Origin: Magnolia sinica
Taxonomy: Eukaryota; Streptophyta; Magnoliopsida; Magnoliales; Magnoliaceae
NCBI RefSeq assembly: GCF_029962835.1
Contig: NC_080574.1
Coordinates: 41,284,501 to 41,348,500 of the forward strand
Length of the DNA: 64,000 nt
Direction of reading: 5' to 3'
Below are positions 1 through 13,741 of this stretch, piece by piece; positions within the stretch are counted from its first letter, which is position 1, and the number at the start of each line of letters is the position of its first letter. Below the pieces are notes generated by a model. It ran no database searches. It was not told the DNA's origin and was given only the letters and a program-made list of their open reading frames with translations. The position numbers were made by a program, and so were the translations under genes.

Positions 1-2254
1 TCCAAGACGTTTGTGCTATAAATCAGTCTCGTCTATATGGACCATGTAACATGTTTGATTAGATGAGCTGGATTCACTAATAATATAGCAATTTTCAGAC
101 GTTCTACGTCCAGTTAATATTACAGAACCCTTATTGTTTAGTATTTAACAGCTTTGATTAGAAAACCGAACATTATGGTTATTATCACATATTTGTGATA
201 TACTAAGCAAGTTGTGCTTTAGGCCTTCAACGTATAAAACATTTTTAAACACATGAAGATTAAAAAGTTGAACCGTACCTTGGCCTATAATCTTGCAGTT
301 GCTACCATCACCAAATGTGACTGAACCATCAGTCATATCTTTCAGATCGGTGAATAAAGCTTTGTCACCTGTCATATGCCTGGAGCATCCACTGTCTAGG
401 TATCACTTTGAATGACTTGTTGCTTTGAAAGCAGTGTGAGCAACCAAGCAGGTGACTTTAAGAACCCATTTCATAACTGTTTTGGGTTTAGGAACATAGT
501 TGGTCTTCTTTTGTATACATTTGTAGGAATGACCTATAGAGTTAGATTTTAAGAGCTCCTTGAGTAAATCAACTGTCTTTTCAGCTAGTGGATTTCGTTT
601 CTGATTAAAGTTGACATGGTTGTTTCTAGGTTTTTGAAAAGTTTTTTAATTTATAGAAAAATCTTGATAAGTACTTTTCCCTTTTGAGTTTGAGGACTCT
701 CCTTTAACAAACATAGGAGGAGTATACTTTTGTTTAGGAGGTAAATTTTTATCATAGCCCAACCCGGATCGATCACCATATTTTCTTGATCCGGATAAAA
801 GTTTCTCTAACTTTAGATCACCTTGGGCATATTTCCATGTGTCCTTTAGACTCGAAGAGAAGATACTTTAGTTTTAAGATTCTCAATTTCAGATTTTAAA
901 TCAACAATTAGTGAGTTTTTGAATTCCAAATCGCATTTTGATTTTTCAAAACAATCTGAAATTTGTGATTTTTCTAAGACAAGTGATTCAAAACAATTTT
1001 TGAGTTTAGAAAACTTTTCTTTTTGAAGTTTAAGTTTGACAGCAATTTTACAACTTTCCTTATACAGGGCATTGTAAGCGTCTTGAAGATCATCTTCATT
1101 TTCACATTCACTATTCAGATTTTCTTCACTTGTAGAGTCATTATCCGAAAATGTGAATTTGGCTAGAGTCATAAGAGCTTTAACCTCATTGCCCGACTCA
1201 GTTTAATCTTCTGATTCAGAAGAACCTTCAGAATCCGATGATTCATCCCATGTAGCCAACATACCCTTCTTCTTGGGTTTGTCCCTTTTAGGACATCTAT
1301 TTGCTAAGTGCCCATATTCTAGACGGTTGTAACATTGACTATCTTTCAAAGATTTTTGAGATTTGGTCTAAACTTCTTTTTATCATTTGATTTTTGAAAA
1401 TCAACCCTTTTCTTGCTTTTGAAAATCTTGTAAAATTTTTTAACTAAAAGAGCCATATCATCTTCCTGAATCAGAATTTTCTTTTGAATTACATTTAGAA
1501 GATTTTAGTGCGATAGATTTTCCTTTAGGAGCTTTAAAGTTTAACTCGTAGGTTTGTAGTGAACCAACTAGTTCTTCTACCCTCATATTATCCGTATCAC
1601 GAAGTTCTTGGATCGCGGTTACTTTAGAATTGAACCGTTCAGGAAGTGAGCGTAGTATTTTTGCACACACTTTACTTTCTGGGATTTTATCGCCAAGACC
1701 CCACATTGAGTTTACAATGTCATTCAATCTAGTGTAAAAGTCCATAAACATTTCATTTTCCTCCATATGAATTTCTTCAAATCTGGCTGTGAGGAGTTGG
1801 ACTTTAGATTTTTTGACAATTGTAGTACCCTCGTGTGTCATTTCTAATATATCCCAAGCTTGCTTTGCGGTACAAGAAATGATTCTTTTGAACTCATCCG
1901 GTGATAGTGCGCAAGTAATTGCATTTAGTGCTTTAGCATTTGCACTACTCTCACTTTTCTAAGAGTGGTCCATTGGTAATATGGTGTTACTTTCATTGAT
2001 TTTGAACCATCAACCCCAATAACTTCCATGATAGGAGGATTCCATTCAGTCACCGTGGCTTGCCACACATTTTCATCCATTGATTTGAGGAAGATCCTCA
2101 TTATGGCTTTCCAATAGGCATAGTTGGAGCCATCAAAGGGTGGAGGCCTAGTGATTGAAAGGCTATCAAAATTTGACATCTTAAATAACTTAAATCGTTA
2201 GCTCAGGAATTAAATCCAAGAATTAAAAAAGAACTATTAGGCTTTGATACCACT

Positions 2255-4273
2255 TGAAAAGGCCAAGCTATATGTCCTAGAGGGGGTGAATAGGACAATG
2301 CCAAATTAAAACTTATAACAATGAATTAAAATAAATATGATAACCAAAGTAAATCACAATGCAGTAAATTAAAATAACCTCAAAATTCAGATCTTGAGAG
2401 GTTGATACAAACGTTGTTCTAAGGACAACCTTACACCAAAAACAGAGTTTATGGTAGGACAACCTTATTTCTAGAAAGATCTTTGTATCAAGTCTCAAAC
2501 CGAAGAGGAATACAATAATAAAAATAAACTGAATTGAAATAACTTGTAATTAAAAATGTATTGTTCTAGGGACAGCCATACACCATAAAAATGGCAGGGC
2601 AACCTTGCTGGAACAACTTTCAAATGAAATTGAAAATCAAGCTGATAAAGGAATAGCAGAAAATAAATTATAAGCTATTACAACATTCACACAAAGCTTG
2701 AATTAAATAATTACAGCATTCACCACCATACATACATCCCACAAAAGAATAATTAAAAAATAGAAGAATAAATCAATCAACCACAACACAAGGGTTTATA
2801 GTGGTTCGCCTGTGTGTTCACCAACTGTTAAACAACAGCCACACAAAAAGCTACTCCACTCCTAATATCCTCACACAGGGGATATTAGCATTTACTAAAA
2901 ATAGGTTTTCCTAGGTTCACCCAAAACCTTTACAATTGTGTCTTTGTCTGTGGGCTTACACAATTAAAAAAACCCCACTTCTGAGTTTTCTTTACTCTCC
3001 TCAGAAAACCAATACAACAAGATTTTTCTGGCAAATCTTGAAAGAAACCAAAATAATAGAAAGGAATTTACAATATGTAAAATACCTGAATATCTCCTTC
3101 GTTGTAGCAGCCCGGTAGAACCAAATCAAAGTAGATGATTGAATGTCCAAGTTCAATGTCCAGTACTCGATTACAATGGTTCTAATTCTAATAGATTTTA
3201 AATTAAACCAAATAGGGCTTGCCTTAATTGATTTTGATTCCAAAGAAAGGGAATAACAATTCCTCTTATCAAATCATATTGGAATAATAAAAACAAAACC
3301 AATTAAATAAAGCTAAGTAAAGAGTATTAAATAAGCACACTTAGCTTAGATGAAGCACAGAATTATCTCTCAGAAGTTCGACGAAGATTAGCTTGAATGG
3401 ATTAAGTAATTCGATAATTTCTTCTGAGATTCGTGCACTATTTATAAGTGAGAAGATCGGGTCTTCGACTGGTCTAGAGTGCTCTTCGACTAGTCAAAGC
3501 ACTAGATATTTGAAAATCCGGCGGGATATGCTCGACCGTTCTACGAGTGGTCGAAGCTCTCCTACGATTGTCGTAGGTTTCCTTCGATCGTCGTAGGTCC
3601 TGCAAATCTTTGGACTTGAGTCGAAGATTGTACAATCGGTCAAGAGCGATCGACATCTGTTCCTATGATCGGGTCGAACAGATTCTGGACTAGTCGAAGG
3701 CTAATAGATTTTATCCGAATTTGTAACAAACTCATGATTGATCGAGGAATCTTAGACCGGTCGAAGCAAGTCTAGGACTAGTCGAAGAAGACCTAGGACT
3801 AGTCGAAGAACAGACCAATCACATGTAAAATAAACATTCGATTTATGTATCCGAAATGACTTACTTCTAAGGTCAACCTATGGTCAATCAAACCTCAACC
3901 ATGAAGTATGGACATTGAAACATTAGGAACAAGAGACCTTGAAGTATGAGTCTTGAAGTCTTGATGTAGATCAAACCTTGATGTAGCTCAATCTTGAAAG
4001 TGTACCAACGACCTTGACCGCTTCTTAACGTCTGGCAGCTTGAGTCTTGTCTTGTGAGCAGTTCTTTCATTCAAGATTGATCCTTGTACTTGTGAGCTGT
4101 TCTTTCATTCAAGATTGATCCTTGTACTTGTGAGCTTTGCTTGATGTGAGCTTAGCTTGTTCATGAATGTTGATCCTTGAGAGAGCTTCCCTTAAGCAAG
4201 TTATATATAACATAACATTGATTTTGGCACCACAAATTTGACAAATACAGGGATAAAAACTATAGCACTTACA
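2255..4273 (-). repeat. 5' LTR of the Sirevirus-type copia element
   Basis: The LTR lies directly upstream (minus strand) of the tRNA-Met primer site. Its inner end reads ...CTTTTCA, two bases before TGGTATC. The outer end is placed near 4273, where the minus strand reads TGTAAGTGC; this boundary is approximate because no second LTR is in view. About 2.0 kb. It contains the GGTTTATAGTGGTTCGCC word (near 2790-2810) common in plant copia LTRs and a cluster of TAGTCGAAG / CGATCGTCG words (3440-3820), two of them in a 22-bp tandem near 3773-3813. Confidence 0.6.
4051..4135. repeat. 38-bp tandem repeat inside the copia LTR
   Basis: Two full 38-bp units and the start of a third, each beginning CTTGTGAGC (at 4051, 4089 and 4127) and containing TTCTTTCATTCAAGATTG. 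The units differ by one base in the part compared, so this is a recent local duplication within the LTR. Confidence 0.85.
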
Positions 4274-4349
4274 TTGATATCGTCGAGGTGTATCGTTTTC
4301 CCAACTCTTTGGATGAACAAAATTAACTAAAAACTCGGTTAACATTATT

Positions 4350-5042
4350 CATGCACCGCATTAGCTAGGACTTAGCGACTCGGCGGTTGAGGTCGCAATG
4401 AGGGAGTGTTGGTCATGCATAATCGTAAGATGGAGTCGCTCGAGGGAGTGTTGTGGGTAAGGTCATGCATCATACATAACTTATGCATATGCATTAGCAA
4501 AGACTAGTTAGTGATTTATGAATTTATGTTTTTCATTAAATTCATCATGAAATTGTTATTTGATGTAACTTATGGCTAATGACACCCACTGAGTTAGCTA
4601 CTCACCCCCACTCTTGGACAGTATTTTAAAACACTAACCAGACACGTCATTAGATGCAGGTGAGGTGGAGCTCAACGAGCTGAGCGGGGTGAACGTGGAT
4701 GAGGAAGAGGAGCTTCCTTGCTTCCAGATTTTTGGCGGATCCTTCTAGTTTGAGTTCGGACTACCGTGAGGTATGGGCCATGGCTCTAGTCACTTTGGGT
4801 CATGTATGGGTGAGATTAGTTCCCTATTTAGATGATTTTGGATTTGTGGTTTGGATATTTTTATATTTAGTGGCACTTGATGCTGCTTTATGACTTACTT
4901 ATGCTTTATGCCTTGCTAAACTCTTCATTATTTATGAGATCATTCAAATGTAATTAAAATCTGAAGCTCATTAAGGCACCCGTGGCACCTGGGAATTCGA
5001 GAGCTGAGTTCCTACACAGCCCCCGAAAACCCGAGGTGTTAC
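4350..5042 (-). repeat. Ty3/gypsy-type LTR fragment
   Basis: Read on the minus strand from 5042 the sequence starts TGTAACACCTCGGGTTTTCG, the usual opening of plant Ty3/gypsy (chromovirus-like) LTRs. The following 690 bp are noncoding with CATGCAT-rich DNA. No primer site, coding region or second LTR adjoins it, so it is a partial LTR or solo-LTR remnant. The far end near 4350 is a guess. It does not obviously match the LTR at 27804-30530. Confidence 0.45.
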
Positions 5043-6664
5043 AGTTAGATTGGAGGGGTTTTTGGGTTTAGAGGGTTGGAGAATTTGGAGATTTTGGGAT
5101 GTTGGAGAGGAAAGTTACTAGCTATGGAGGGAAGAAATGTGATGGGAGAGAGAGAGAGAGATGGAAAGAGAGATAGAGATCATGATGGTTTTGTAAGGAA
5201 AATAATCATTGCCTAAGGGAGGAGTTTACAATTTTGTAGGTTAGGCTAGGTTTCTTGGTAATGTGTGAGATAGGTGGTGTTAGGTATGGAACTTTCGTAT
5301 AATGTGGGTAGTGTACCTTGAAACTTGTGCCAAGGGTGGTAGTCCACATGTATTCAACCTAAGTGGACCACATGATTAAGGCTTATATAATGAAATGTAC
5401 ACAACATTTACTCTACATATCGGGTGGACACACAAGACGCATCGTCAGAACCGTGATGACAATACGAACTAGATGGCATAGGTCTCAGGTCGATCCGGGT
5501 CGGGTCAAAGCGACCGAACTTAAGGATGACTACAGACACACCCACACTGGGAGAATTTGGGGCTTCCTCTTCACTAGTCATCTATAAAACAAAGTTCTTG
5601 ATATGTTATAATCTTCACAACACCACTCTATAGAATTGCAGGATGTAATGCTTACCTATACTTAAACGGGTAAACTTGCCTAACTTTCTAAATCAATCAC
5701 TCATTCAAGGTTAGATAGATTGTAATGCCTTCATTTTTCAATTTAAATGTCACGCCAAAATTTCAACAATATCTCCCCTTATCTCTTCAAAATATATTCA
5801 TCATATATTTGATTCTCATGTTAAGCATTAACACAAAGTGTGAACATTTGATGACAAAAATAAATGCAATAAATATATCTAGAAAGAAAAAGGATAGACA
5901 AAACCAAAACAGTCATATGCATTCAAATTGGAATAAATGAAGACATTACAGTTTATCTAACCCTGAATTGTCCAAAAATGAGACAATCTGAGAATTTCTA
6001 TGTCTCTAAGAATACACTGTATCTATGTTTGGCAATATAGAAATCCTCAAATGGATAACTGATTATCTATCCTTATTCCTTACAACTTATTTAAAAAAAA
6101 AAATACAATAAAATCAATCTCACAAATAACAATCTAATAGTAATAGATAAAAAATAACTTAACAGTTTAACAAATTAACAAATTAAAAATTAATTAACAA
6201 TCTAACTAATTAAAAAATTAACATTCTAACAATTTAAAACAATCTAACAAATGAAATCAGTTTAACAAACTAACAATTACATCTATTCAATCATCTAACA
6301 CCCAAACAAATCATTCATATATAATACATCCATTCATTCATCTACTTCACCCGGCCACCCCATACATCCATCCATCAATATATTTAGTATAATGTCAAGT
6401 TATTTGATAATATGGTAGAGTATGTCACTTAATACGCAAGCATTCAAAAGTTGTACAAGATATATTAACTCAAACTAAAGTGACAAAATTGTGGAGCCCA
6501 CTTTTGGTAAATAACATGTCAAAATCACACTTGTTTGTTGAAATAAGATAGTTGGATATTTTTCATTTTAAACCGTTCAATAAACATCCACCATTCTAAT
6601 ATTTAAATAATTAAATAATTTAATATTAATTATCTTTTATTTGCTGACAAACGAAACACCATGC
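5043..6664. other. Noncoding AT-rich spacer
   Basis: No gene seen. It holds a short GA-rich patch (5150-5180) and, from about 6080 to 6320, a low-complexity AT-rich stretch built of repeated 'taacaatctaac / aaattaac' words. Short reading frames here have no recognisable content. Confidence 0.5.
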
Positions 6665-7888
6665 GTCGGTGGAACTTTTTCGCACAAGCGTCAATTCAGC
6701 AAGTCGGTGGAAACAGAGAGGTTACGTAGCGAATAAACGTAATCAACCTTACGTTTGGATGAAAGTTTGGATAGCCGACCGTCTCATCTTCTATTTGGAT
6801 TTCATGGTTGGGTTCATGATGATCTTTTGCAGCGTGTAGACGGCCCGGATCATGAATCAAAACATGATCTTGATCACATTATTGGCCCACAGCGTCTGGG
6901 CACTGCTCGGACGCACATCCTGCACAAAAGCTACGCTGTGCTAATGGTGGGGCCCATGATCGGAGTTTCCAAAGAAATCCATCCCGTCCATTAGTTTCCA
7001 CTTGATAAACTGTTCAATAGTGGCAGTTTTGGATTGGTTTCGATGTGGCCTACAGAATCTTTTACTCTGTCGTTTGTCCTGCGTTTGAACGGCTGGGAAC
7101 CCATCCTCGCTGTATTTTGAAATTCTGTCACCTAGGCTGTGATAAGAGGGAGCTTGGGATTCTAATGGATGGTCCAGATTAATCATCTGGACCACAAAGG
7201 TGGCCCACAGTGATCATCTGCAGGTCCCTGTGCGGACGCTGGAGATAAAAACAGAGGTTTCTATTTTTAGAAGGAGAGAGCGGGTCAAATACGTTTGACC
7301 GAACCAGTTGGTCCGGTGTGGCGCGGGCGCGTGTACCACATGTACACGCGCTGCACATGTGGGGTCTAATGTAATGTACAGGTAAAATCCACTCCGTCCA
7401 TTTATTGTACTACCTCACTTAAGGGGTTGAGACTAAAATTAAAGCATATCCAGATATCGGGTGGGCCCCAAATCCAGATTTTAGGGGCTGATCTGTCCAT
7501 TTGGCCAGTTCTACAAGAATCCAATGGCTGAAATTTGACATGTACGGTTAATTTATGGTCCTTGGGCCATGTATGAAGTTACGAATTGAATGGATGGTGG
7601 GAATCCTATAATCTTGCATTCTGGATGACTTTCCAACCTCTTTAGTGTGACACACGTGATCTTTTTGAATCTCGGCCATGTAAAATCATCAATCTCAGTC
7701 CCCTGGAGTCCTTCCCTTACCTTGGTGACTTTAGAACATCAATTCCACACTTTTAGTGCTCTTTTTCAGTCCATGCTCCTCAATACACCCCGTGTCACAA
7801 ACACGATTAAAATTAAGCGTTAAACAGTATCATATTCATTAAATTAGGTAATAACTGGGGTCTAATATGCAATATTTGACCTTTAACA
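6665..7888 (-). repeat. 3' LTR copy (partial) of the Athila-type element
   Basis: Matches 15840-17063 over the same length, 1224 bp, with about 10% differences by eye. On the minus strand it starts TGTTAAAGGTCAAATATTGC at 7888, and the partner starts TGTCGAGGGTCAAATATTGC at 17063. The match stops at GTCGGTGGAAC (6665). The last ~840 bp of the partner LTR have no counterpart to the left, so this copy is partial and the downstream target duplication is lost. Confidence 0.85.
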
Positions 7889-9097
7889 CAACTCCCAATC
7901 AGCATTTTTCTAGTCCCGAGCAAAGTAGGCAAAAAATAAGTTGAGAATTACAGGACAATTTCTATAAACTCGAATAATTTTTTTTTTTTTTTTTTAAAAA
8001 AAATCCAGGTACTAGAATTTTAAGATTCATGAATGTTGGGTATTACTTTCTCCTAGACTCAAGCACGTGGTAAACTTCATAATCAAGTTCAAAGTATTAA
8101 TCTACCAATTAGAAAATTACTTAAACATTAAGATCCATGAGTGTATAGTGTAATCTCGGCTTAGCAACATTAAGATTCACTTCTCTATTTTGTGATATCA
8201 TTGGTAATCAATAAGAGAATTCATGACAACCAAAACCTAACCAGAACTTGCCTCACAGATCATCCTTTTATTCTACCAACTTTTGATTTTTCCATTAAAA
8301 ATAATGTCAAGGAGGGAAATCAAGTCCGCACCTATAGGGAGCAAACCTATGGTGAAGACCATTTGCCTAACCCTTTCTAAATGTCAACCTTAGGAAATCA
8401 AACCTTTACCTATAGAGAGCAAACCTATGGTGAAGGTCATTCACCCAACCCTTTCAATTTTTTCACGTTGGTTCCTTTCATGCTTAGGGATTACCAGGTT
8501 AATCCTTCAATATCGAATTAAAACCTCAATGTGTAAGCGAGATGTGACAAATGAAATCATGACTCAATCAATGTTTAAAACTTCTAATCATGGATTGATA
8601 ATTCAAACTTAATTGTGAAATCTAACAGATAACTAAATCCAAGAGTCATAAATTCACAACATTAAGTATCTTACAATTTTACTTTATGAATTATCTTTAA
8701 AATCACTTAATTCACAGAAATTTCAAAACTTTTCCACTATTTTTGCTCAAAGACTAAGAAAACACCGTTTAATTTACCTAATCCACACCCCCAACCAAAA
8801 ATCTACATTGTCTTCATTGTAAAAGATATACCCATGAAATGCTTATGAGGTAATGAAAAGAAATATAGTGATGGAAAGGTATCACCTAAAGAAGGAGTTT
8901 GAGGCTTTTCCTAAAGAAATTTCAGCGTGAAGGCAGCTCGGCACAAGAGTTAATCCAATAAAAGCAAACTATCCTAAAACAACGGGAAAGCAAACTAACC
9001 TAACAATATAAAGCTGACTAATTTAGAATGACAAAAACAAACTACGCTAGTCCTATGAAAGCAATAAACCTACCTATACCTCCATCAGACTAGGAGA
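7889..9097 (-). other. Noncoding tail between pol and 3' LTR
   Basis: About 1.2 kb without a recognisable domain. Athila relatives often carry an extra envelope-like frame here, but I see none. It contains a direct duplication of a ~55-bp block (around 8320-8376 and 8403-8456), each copy with GAGCAAACCTATGGTGAAG. A purine-rich GATTGGGAG on the minus strand just before the 3' LTR could be the polypurine tract. Confidence 0.45.
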
Positions 9098-12000
9098 TTA
9101 ATCCTGGTAAACAGGATCATTCAGAGGCATGGACATGTCATCTGAATCAAATTTCTCGACAAATGGCTTTAATCGATGTTCATTTACTTTAAAGTCATGG
9201 CCATTATCTAGATTCCGAATCTCGACAACTCCATGAGGATAAACATTGATAACAGTAAAAGGGTCGGTCCAACGAGATCGAAGCTTACCTGGAAAGAGAT
9301 GTAGTCGAGAATTATACAAAAGGACTTTCTGACCAGGTGTGAATGATTTCTGTAGAATATGTTGGTCATGAAATACCTTCATCATGTCCTTGTAAATTCT
9401 CGAGTTCTCATATGCGTCATTCCGGATTTCTTCGAGTTCATTCAACTGAAGTTTGCGTAGCGAGCCAGCGTTGTCCAGATTGAAATTCAGATTTTTGATC
9501 ACCTAGTAAACTCTATGTTTCAACTCCACAGGCAAGTAGCAAGCCTTCCCATAGACAAGTCTAAAGGGAGACATTCCGATAGGGGTTTTAAAAGTACTAC
9601 AGTAAGCCCATAAGGCTTCGGTCAATCGGATTGACCAATCCTTAAGGTCAGGGTTAACCGTTTTCTCCAAAATGTATTTGATCTTCCTATTAGAAATTTT
9701 AGCTTGCCCACTTGTCTGTGGGTGGTATGGGGTGCTCATCATATGAGAGATATTGTATTTCTTTATTAAACTCTCGAATGGCCTATTACAAAAGTGTGAG
9801 CCCTTATCACTAATGATGGCTCGAGGCATTCTGAATCAGGAAAGGATGTTCTTTTTTAGGAATTTAATGACCGTACGATGGTCATTATTCTGACACGGAA
9901 TTGCTTCAACCCATTTAGTGACATATTTTACGGCGAGCAAAATATATAGATTTTCAAAATATTAGGGAATGGTCCCATGAAATCGATGCCGTAGCAATCA
10001 AATGCCTCTATGATAAGAATGGGATTCAATGGCATCATTTTTTGACGAGACAACGCTCTCAATTTCTGAAAATACTCACAAGCTTTGCAAAACTCATGAG
10101 TGTCCCTGAACATAATGGGCCAGTAAAAGCCACACTGTAGAATCTTGGTCGTGGTCTTTTTAGAAGAAAAGTGACCACCACATGCCTGTGAGTGATAGAA
10201 GGAGATGACACTCTGATGCTCATCATCTGGCACACATTTCCTTAAGATTTGGTCTGGGCAATATTTAAATAAATATAGATCATCCCAAAAAAAATTGCGC
10301 ACCACGGTGAAAAATTTCTTCTTATCTTGTGTACTCCAATGTGTTAGTATAAACCTGTGGAAAGATAATTAATGATATCAACAAACCAAGGTGAATGGGA
10401 GACTCTAAACAACTATTCATTAGGGAACATGTCATTGATATGTGTCGTCTCAAGGGAATCAAAGAGATCGAATTCCTAAAGTAGAAGGATCCATCTTATC
10501 AGGTGGGGCTTAGCATCATTCTTAGTAAGAAGTACTTAAGCACTGCATTATCTGTGTAAATGATGATCTTGGTCTGATCAAGTAAGACCTAAATTTGTCT
10601 AAAGCAATCACTACGACTAAGAGTTCTTTTTCTGTAATCGAATAGTTCACTTGAGTAGAATTTAGAGTCATGCTCGCATAATGAATAACGTAAGGTTTCT
10701 TCTCTTTTCTCTATCCTAGAACCGCCCCAAGTGCATAATCAGATGCATCGTACATAAGTTCAAAAGGAATACTCCAGTCGGGTGGCTGTATGATAGGTGC
10801 ACTGGTCAACATGCCTTTAAGCTTAGTGAAAGCTTCCCGACATGACTCAGTCCACTCGTATGTTGCATCCTTTTGAAGTAGATTACATAAAAGATGAGAG
10901 ATAAGACTAAAGTCCTTTATGAATCTTCTATAAAACCCGACATGTCCTAAGAAGGATCGCATGTCCCGTATGTTCTTGGGTAAAGGTAGGTTAGAGATAA
11001 GATCGATTTTTGCCTTATCTACCTCGATTCCTTTGGACGAGATAATATGTCCAAGGACAATTCCCTTATGAACCATGAAGTGGCACTTCTCCCAATTAAG
11101 TACCAAGTTCTTTTCTTCACTTCTTTCCAGCACACATTTAAGACTTTCCAAGCACTCGCTGAAAGATGGACCGAAGACAGAAATTGTCCATGAAGACCTC
11201 TAGATATTGCCCCACTATGTCAAAAAAGATACTCATAATACATCGCTGAAAGGTGGCAGGGGTATTACATAGTCCGAATGACATCCTTCGGTAAGCAAAG
11301 GTGTCGTAGGGACATGTAAATGTGGTCTTTTCCTGATCTTCAGGGGCTATCTCTATCTGATTGTAGCACTAATACCCGTCAAGGAAACACTAATAGGAAT
11401 GACCAACTAACCTTTCTAAGATCTGATCAATGAAGGACAAAGAAAAGTGATCCTTCCTCATGACGGTATTCAACTTCTTGTAGTCAATGCACATTCTCCA
11501 ACCAATAGTAACTCTAGTTGGCATGAGTTCATTATTGGCATTGGATACGATGGTGGTCCTAAACTTCTTAGGAACCACCTGAGTTGGACTCACCCATTGA
11601 CTATCGGATATAGGGTATATGATACCGACATCCAATAGTTTAAGAACCTCGACCTTAATCACTTCCTTCATGTTTAGATTTAGTCTACGTTGTGATTGCC
11701 AAGAAGTCTTCATATTATCCTCAAGATAAATGCGGTGAGTACAAATCGAGGGGACAATTCCCTTGAGGTCCGCAATTGTCCATCCAAGGGCTCCCTTATG
11801 CTTAATGAGAGTAGATATGAGCATACTCTCTTGTTCTTTCTTAAGGTGGGCAGAAATCACCACCGCGTATGTCTCATCTTGACTTAAATATACATATTTC
11901 AAATTAGAGGGCAAAGGTTTTAAGTCAAGCTTTAGTGGCTTGAGGTTAGACGGTAAAGGCACTACATCAGTTTGGGGCAACTCTTCAAATTGTGGCCTCC

Positions 12001-12250
12001 ACCAGTTAACTTCAAGTACCGATGTAGCATCCAGCATGACACACGACTCCTTAATCATGTCATCATCAAAATCATGGGAGTGGGCAAGACACGTCTCTAG
12101 AGGATCAGAGGATAAAGTCAAAGGTGTCCTATCGTTTATGAAAGTGTCAATCATGTTAATATCGTGAAAATCGTCATCATCCTCTAACCATCTGCTTGCA
12201 TTGAAAAATATGTTTGACTCCAATGTCATATTCTCGAAAGACATAGTCAT
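9098..12250 (-). mobile_element. Athila-type pol region (RT, RNase H, integrase)
   Basis: Consecutive pol domains on the minus strand: RT with WRMCIDYKKLNTVMRKDHF (around 11430-11510), the RT/RNase H connection with HFMVHKGIVLGHIISSKGI and RSFLGHVGFYRRFIKDF (10711-11151), a zinc-binding and catalytic integrase region containing GIDFMGPFPN and [17 protein letters not shown] (9503-10305), and the C-terminal part with [16 protein letters not shown] (9098-9502). Domain order and style are Ty3/gypsy. The reading is interrupted in several places, so no functional product is expected. Confidence 0.85.
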
Positions 12251-13741
12251 GACACCATTCCTGCATTTGATAATTGTATTTGAAGTGGCAAGGAATGGGC
12301 GACCAAGAATGATAGGAATCTGAGTGCTTATGTTACTGATGGGTTCGGTATCCAGGATGATAAAATCTACAGGATAGTAAATCTATCGACCTGGACCAAC
12401 ACATCCTCAATTATCCCTCTTATTATACGAATAGAGCAATTAGCAAGTTGTAGTGTGGTTAGGATGGGTTTTAATTCACGCAAACCTAACTATTTGTATA
12501 TCGAGTAAGGAATCAGATTGACGTTTGCTCCTAAGTCAAGAAGTGCGTTCTTAATTCGATGGTTCCCGATTATACATGATATGGTTGGGCCACCAAGATC
12601 TTTGAATTTCTACAGCACATCTTGCTTTAGGATGGCACTCACTTTCTCAATCAAAAAGATTTTCTTTTGAATATTATGTCGTCTTTTGGTCATATATAAG
12701 TCTTTCAGAAATTTGGCATATGAAGGTATTTATTTTATGGCATTAAGTAGAAGAATGTTGACTTTCACTTGTTTCAACACCTCTAGAATATTCTGAGAGT
12801 TAGAGAGAGGTTTTGGTGCAACCAACCGTTGGGGAAATGGAGCAACCGGCTTCCCTTGAGGTTCCAGTTTTACCTCTGGTGGGACATGGCTAGATCCATC
12901 TTCTTTGTCTACTTCCGGGTCCTTAGGCTTTTCAGCCCTAACCGGAATGGTTTTGTCAATGATCTTCTCACTCATGAGAGTGGTGATGGATTTAGCTTAT
13001 TCTATCTGATTTGAAGAGCTAGGGTCACTTATTTCATATTGCGGTTTAGGATTGGGGAGAGGTTGAGCAGGAAGCATCCCCTTTCCTCCACTTGTTAATT
13101 GTGACTCTATCCTTTGAATAGACGACGCAAGCGTTCCTAATACTGTATGGATATTATGGAATACTTGTGCCGAATTCTGATTAAGTAGCTCTTGTTCTCG
13201 AATATGTTTTTAAACTGGATCCTCTTGAGGTTTCTCTTAATTTGGAGTTTGATTGAAGAAACCTTGAGGAGTAGTCGTTTGTCCATTCCTCCAATTGAAG
13301 TTTGGATGATTTCTCCACTCGGGATTGTATGTATTAGAGGTACAGCCATTAAAAGGTCTTTGATAATTATTTACGGTATTGATTGCTCAGTAAGTACCTC
13401 TTGAAAGGCAGATATAGTTGGACACTTTTCAGTTGTGTGAATGCTGCAAGCACAAATATCGCAAACGGTTTCCTTGACCTTATCCTTCTTTAGTTCAATG
13501 GCCTTGAATTTCCTTATGAGATTAGCCACTTTAGCATTGATATCATCATCCTCTTTCAAAAGGTATACTCCGCTCTTTTCCTTTTATTGAGTGGGCCTAG
13601 AAGTGGTACTTGATTTTGGGTATATGTCCCATGATTGTGCGTTTTCAGCAAGTCTATCCAAGTAATCTCACACATCATCGACATTTTTATTCATGAATTC
13701 CCCATTACATATTGTCTCAACCAATTGGCGCATGGAAGATG

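Larger units (their letters stand above)
1..4273 (-). mobile_element. Ty1/copia (Sirevirus-type) retrotransposon, 5' part
   Basis: A fossil Ty1/copia element on the minus strand that continues past the left edge. In minus-strand order: an LTR, a primer site matching initiator tRNA-Met (TGGTATCAAAGCC, 2240-2252), a gag whose start reads MSNFDSLSITRPPPFDG (2179 downward, the gag N-terminus typical of SIRE/Maximus elements), a UBN2-type gag core (1458-1841), a CCHC zinc knuckle near 1280-1350, a Lys/Glu-rich coiled-coil stretch (846-1172), and the protease / gag-pre-integrase part with HMTGDKALF and LYVEGLKHNLLSI (145-375). Integrase, RT and the 3' LTR are outside the window. The element is broken, with several interruptions over the part seen. 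The Sirevirus assignment rests on the gag start, the long leader LTR and the extra coiled-coil segment. Confidence 0.85.

Noticed and set aside
11447-12167. Plus-strand frames of 63-75 codons
   Set aside because: They are shadows of the Athila pol region on the minus strand.
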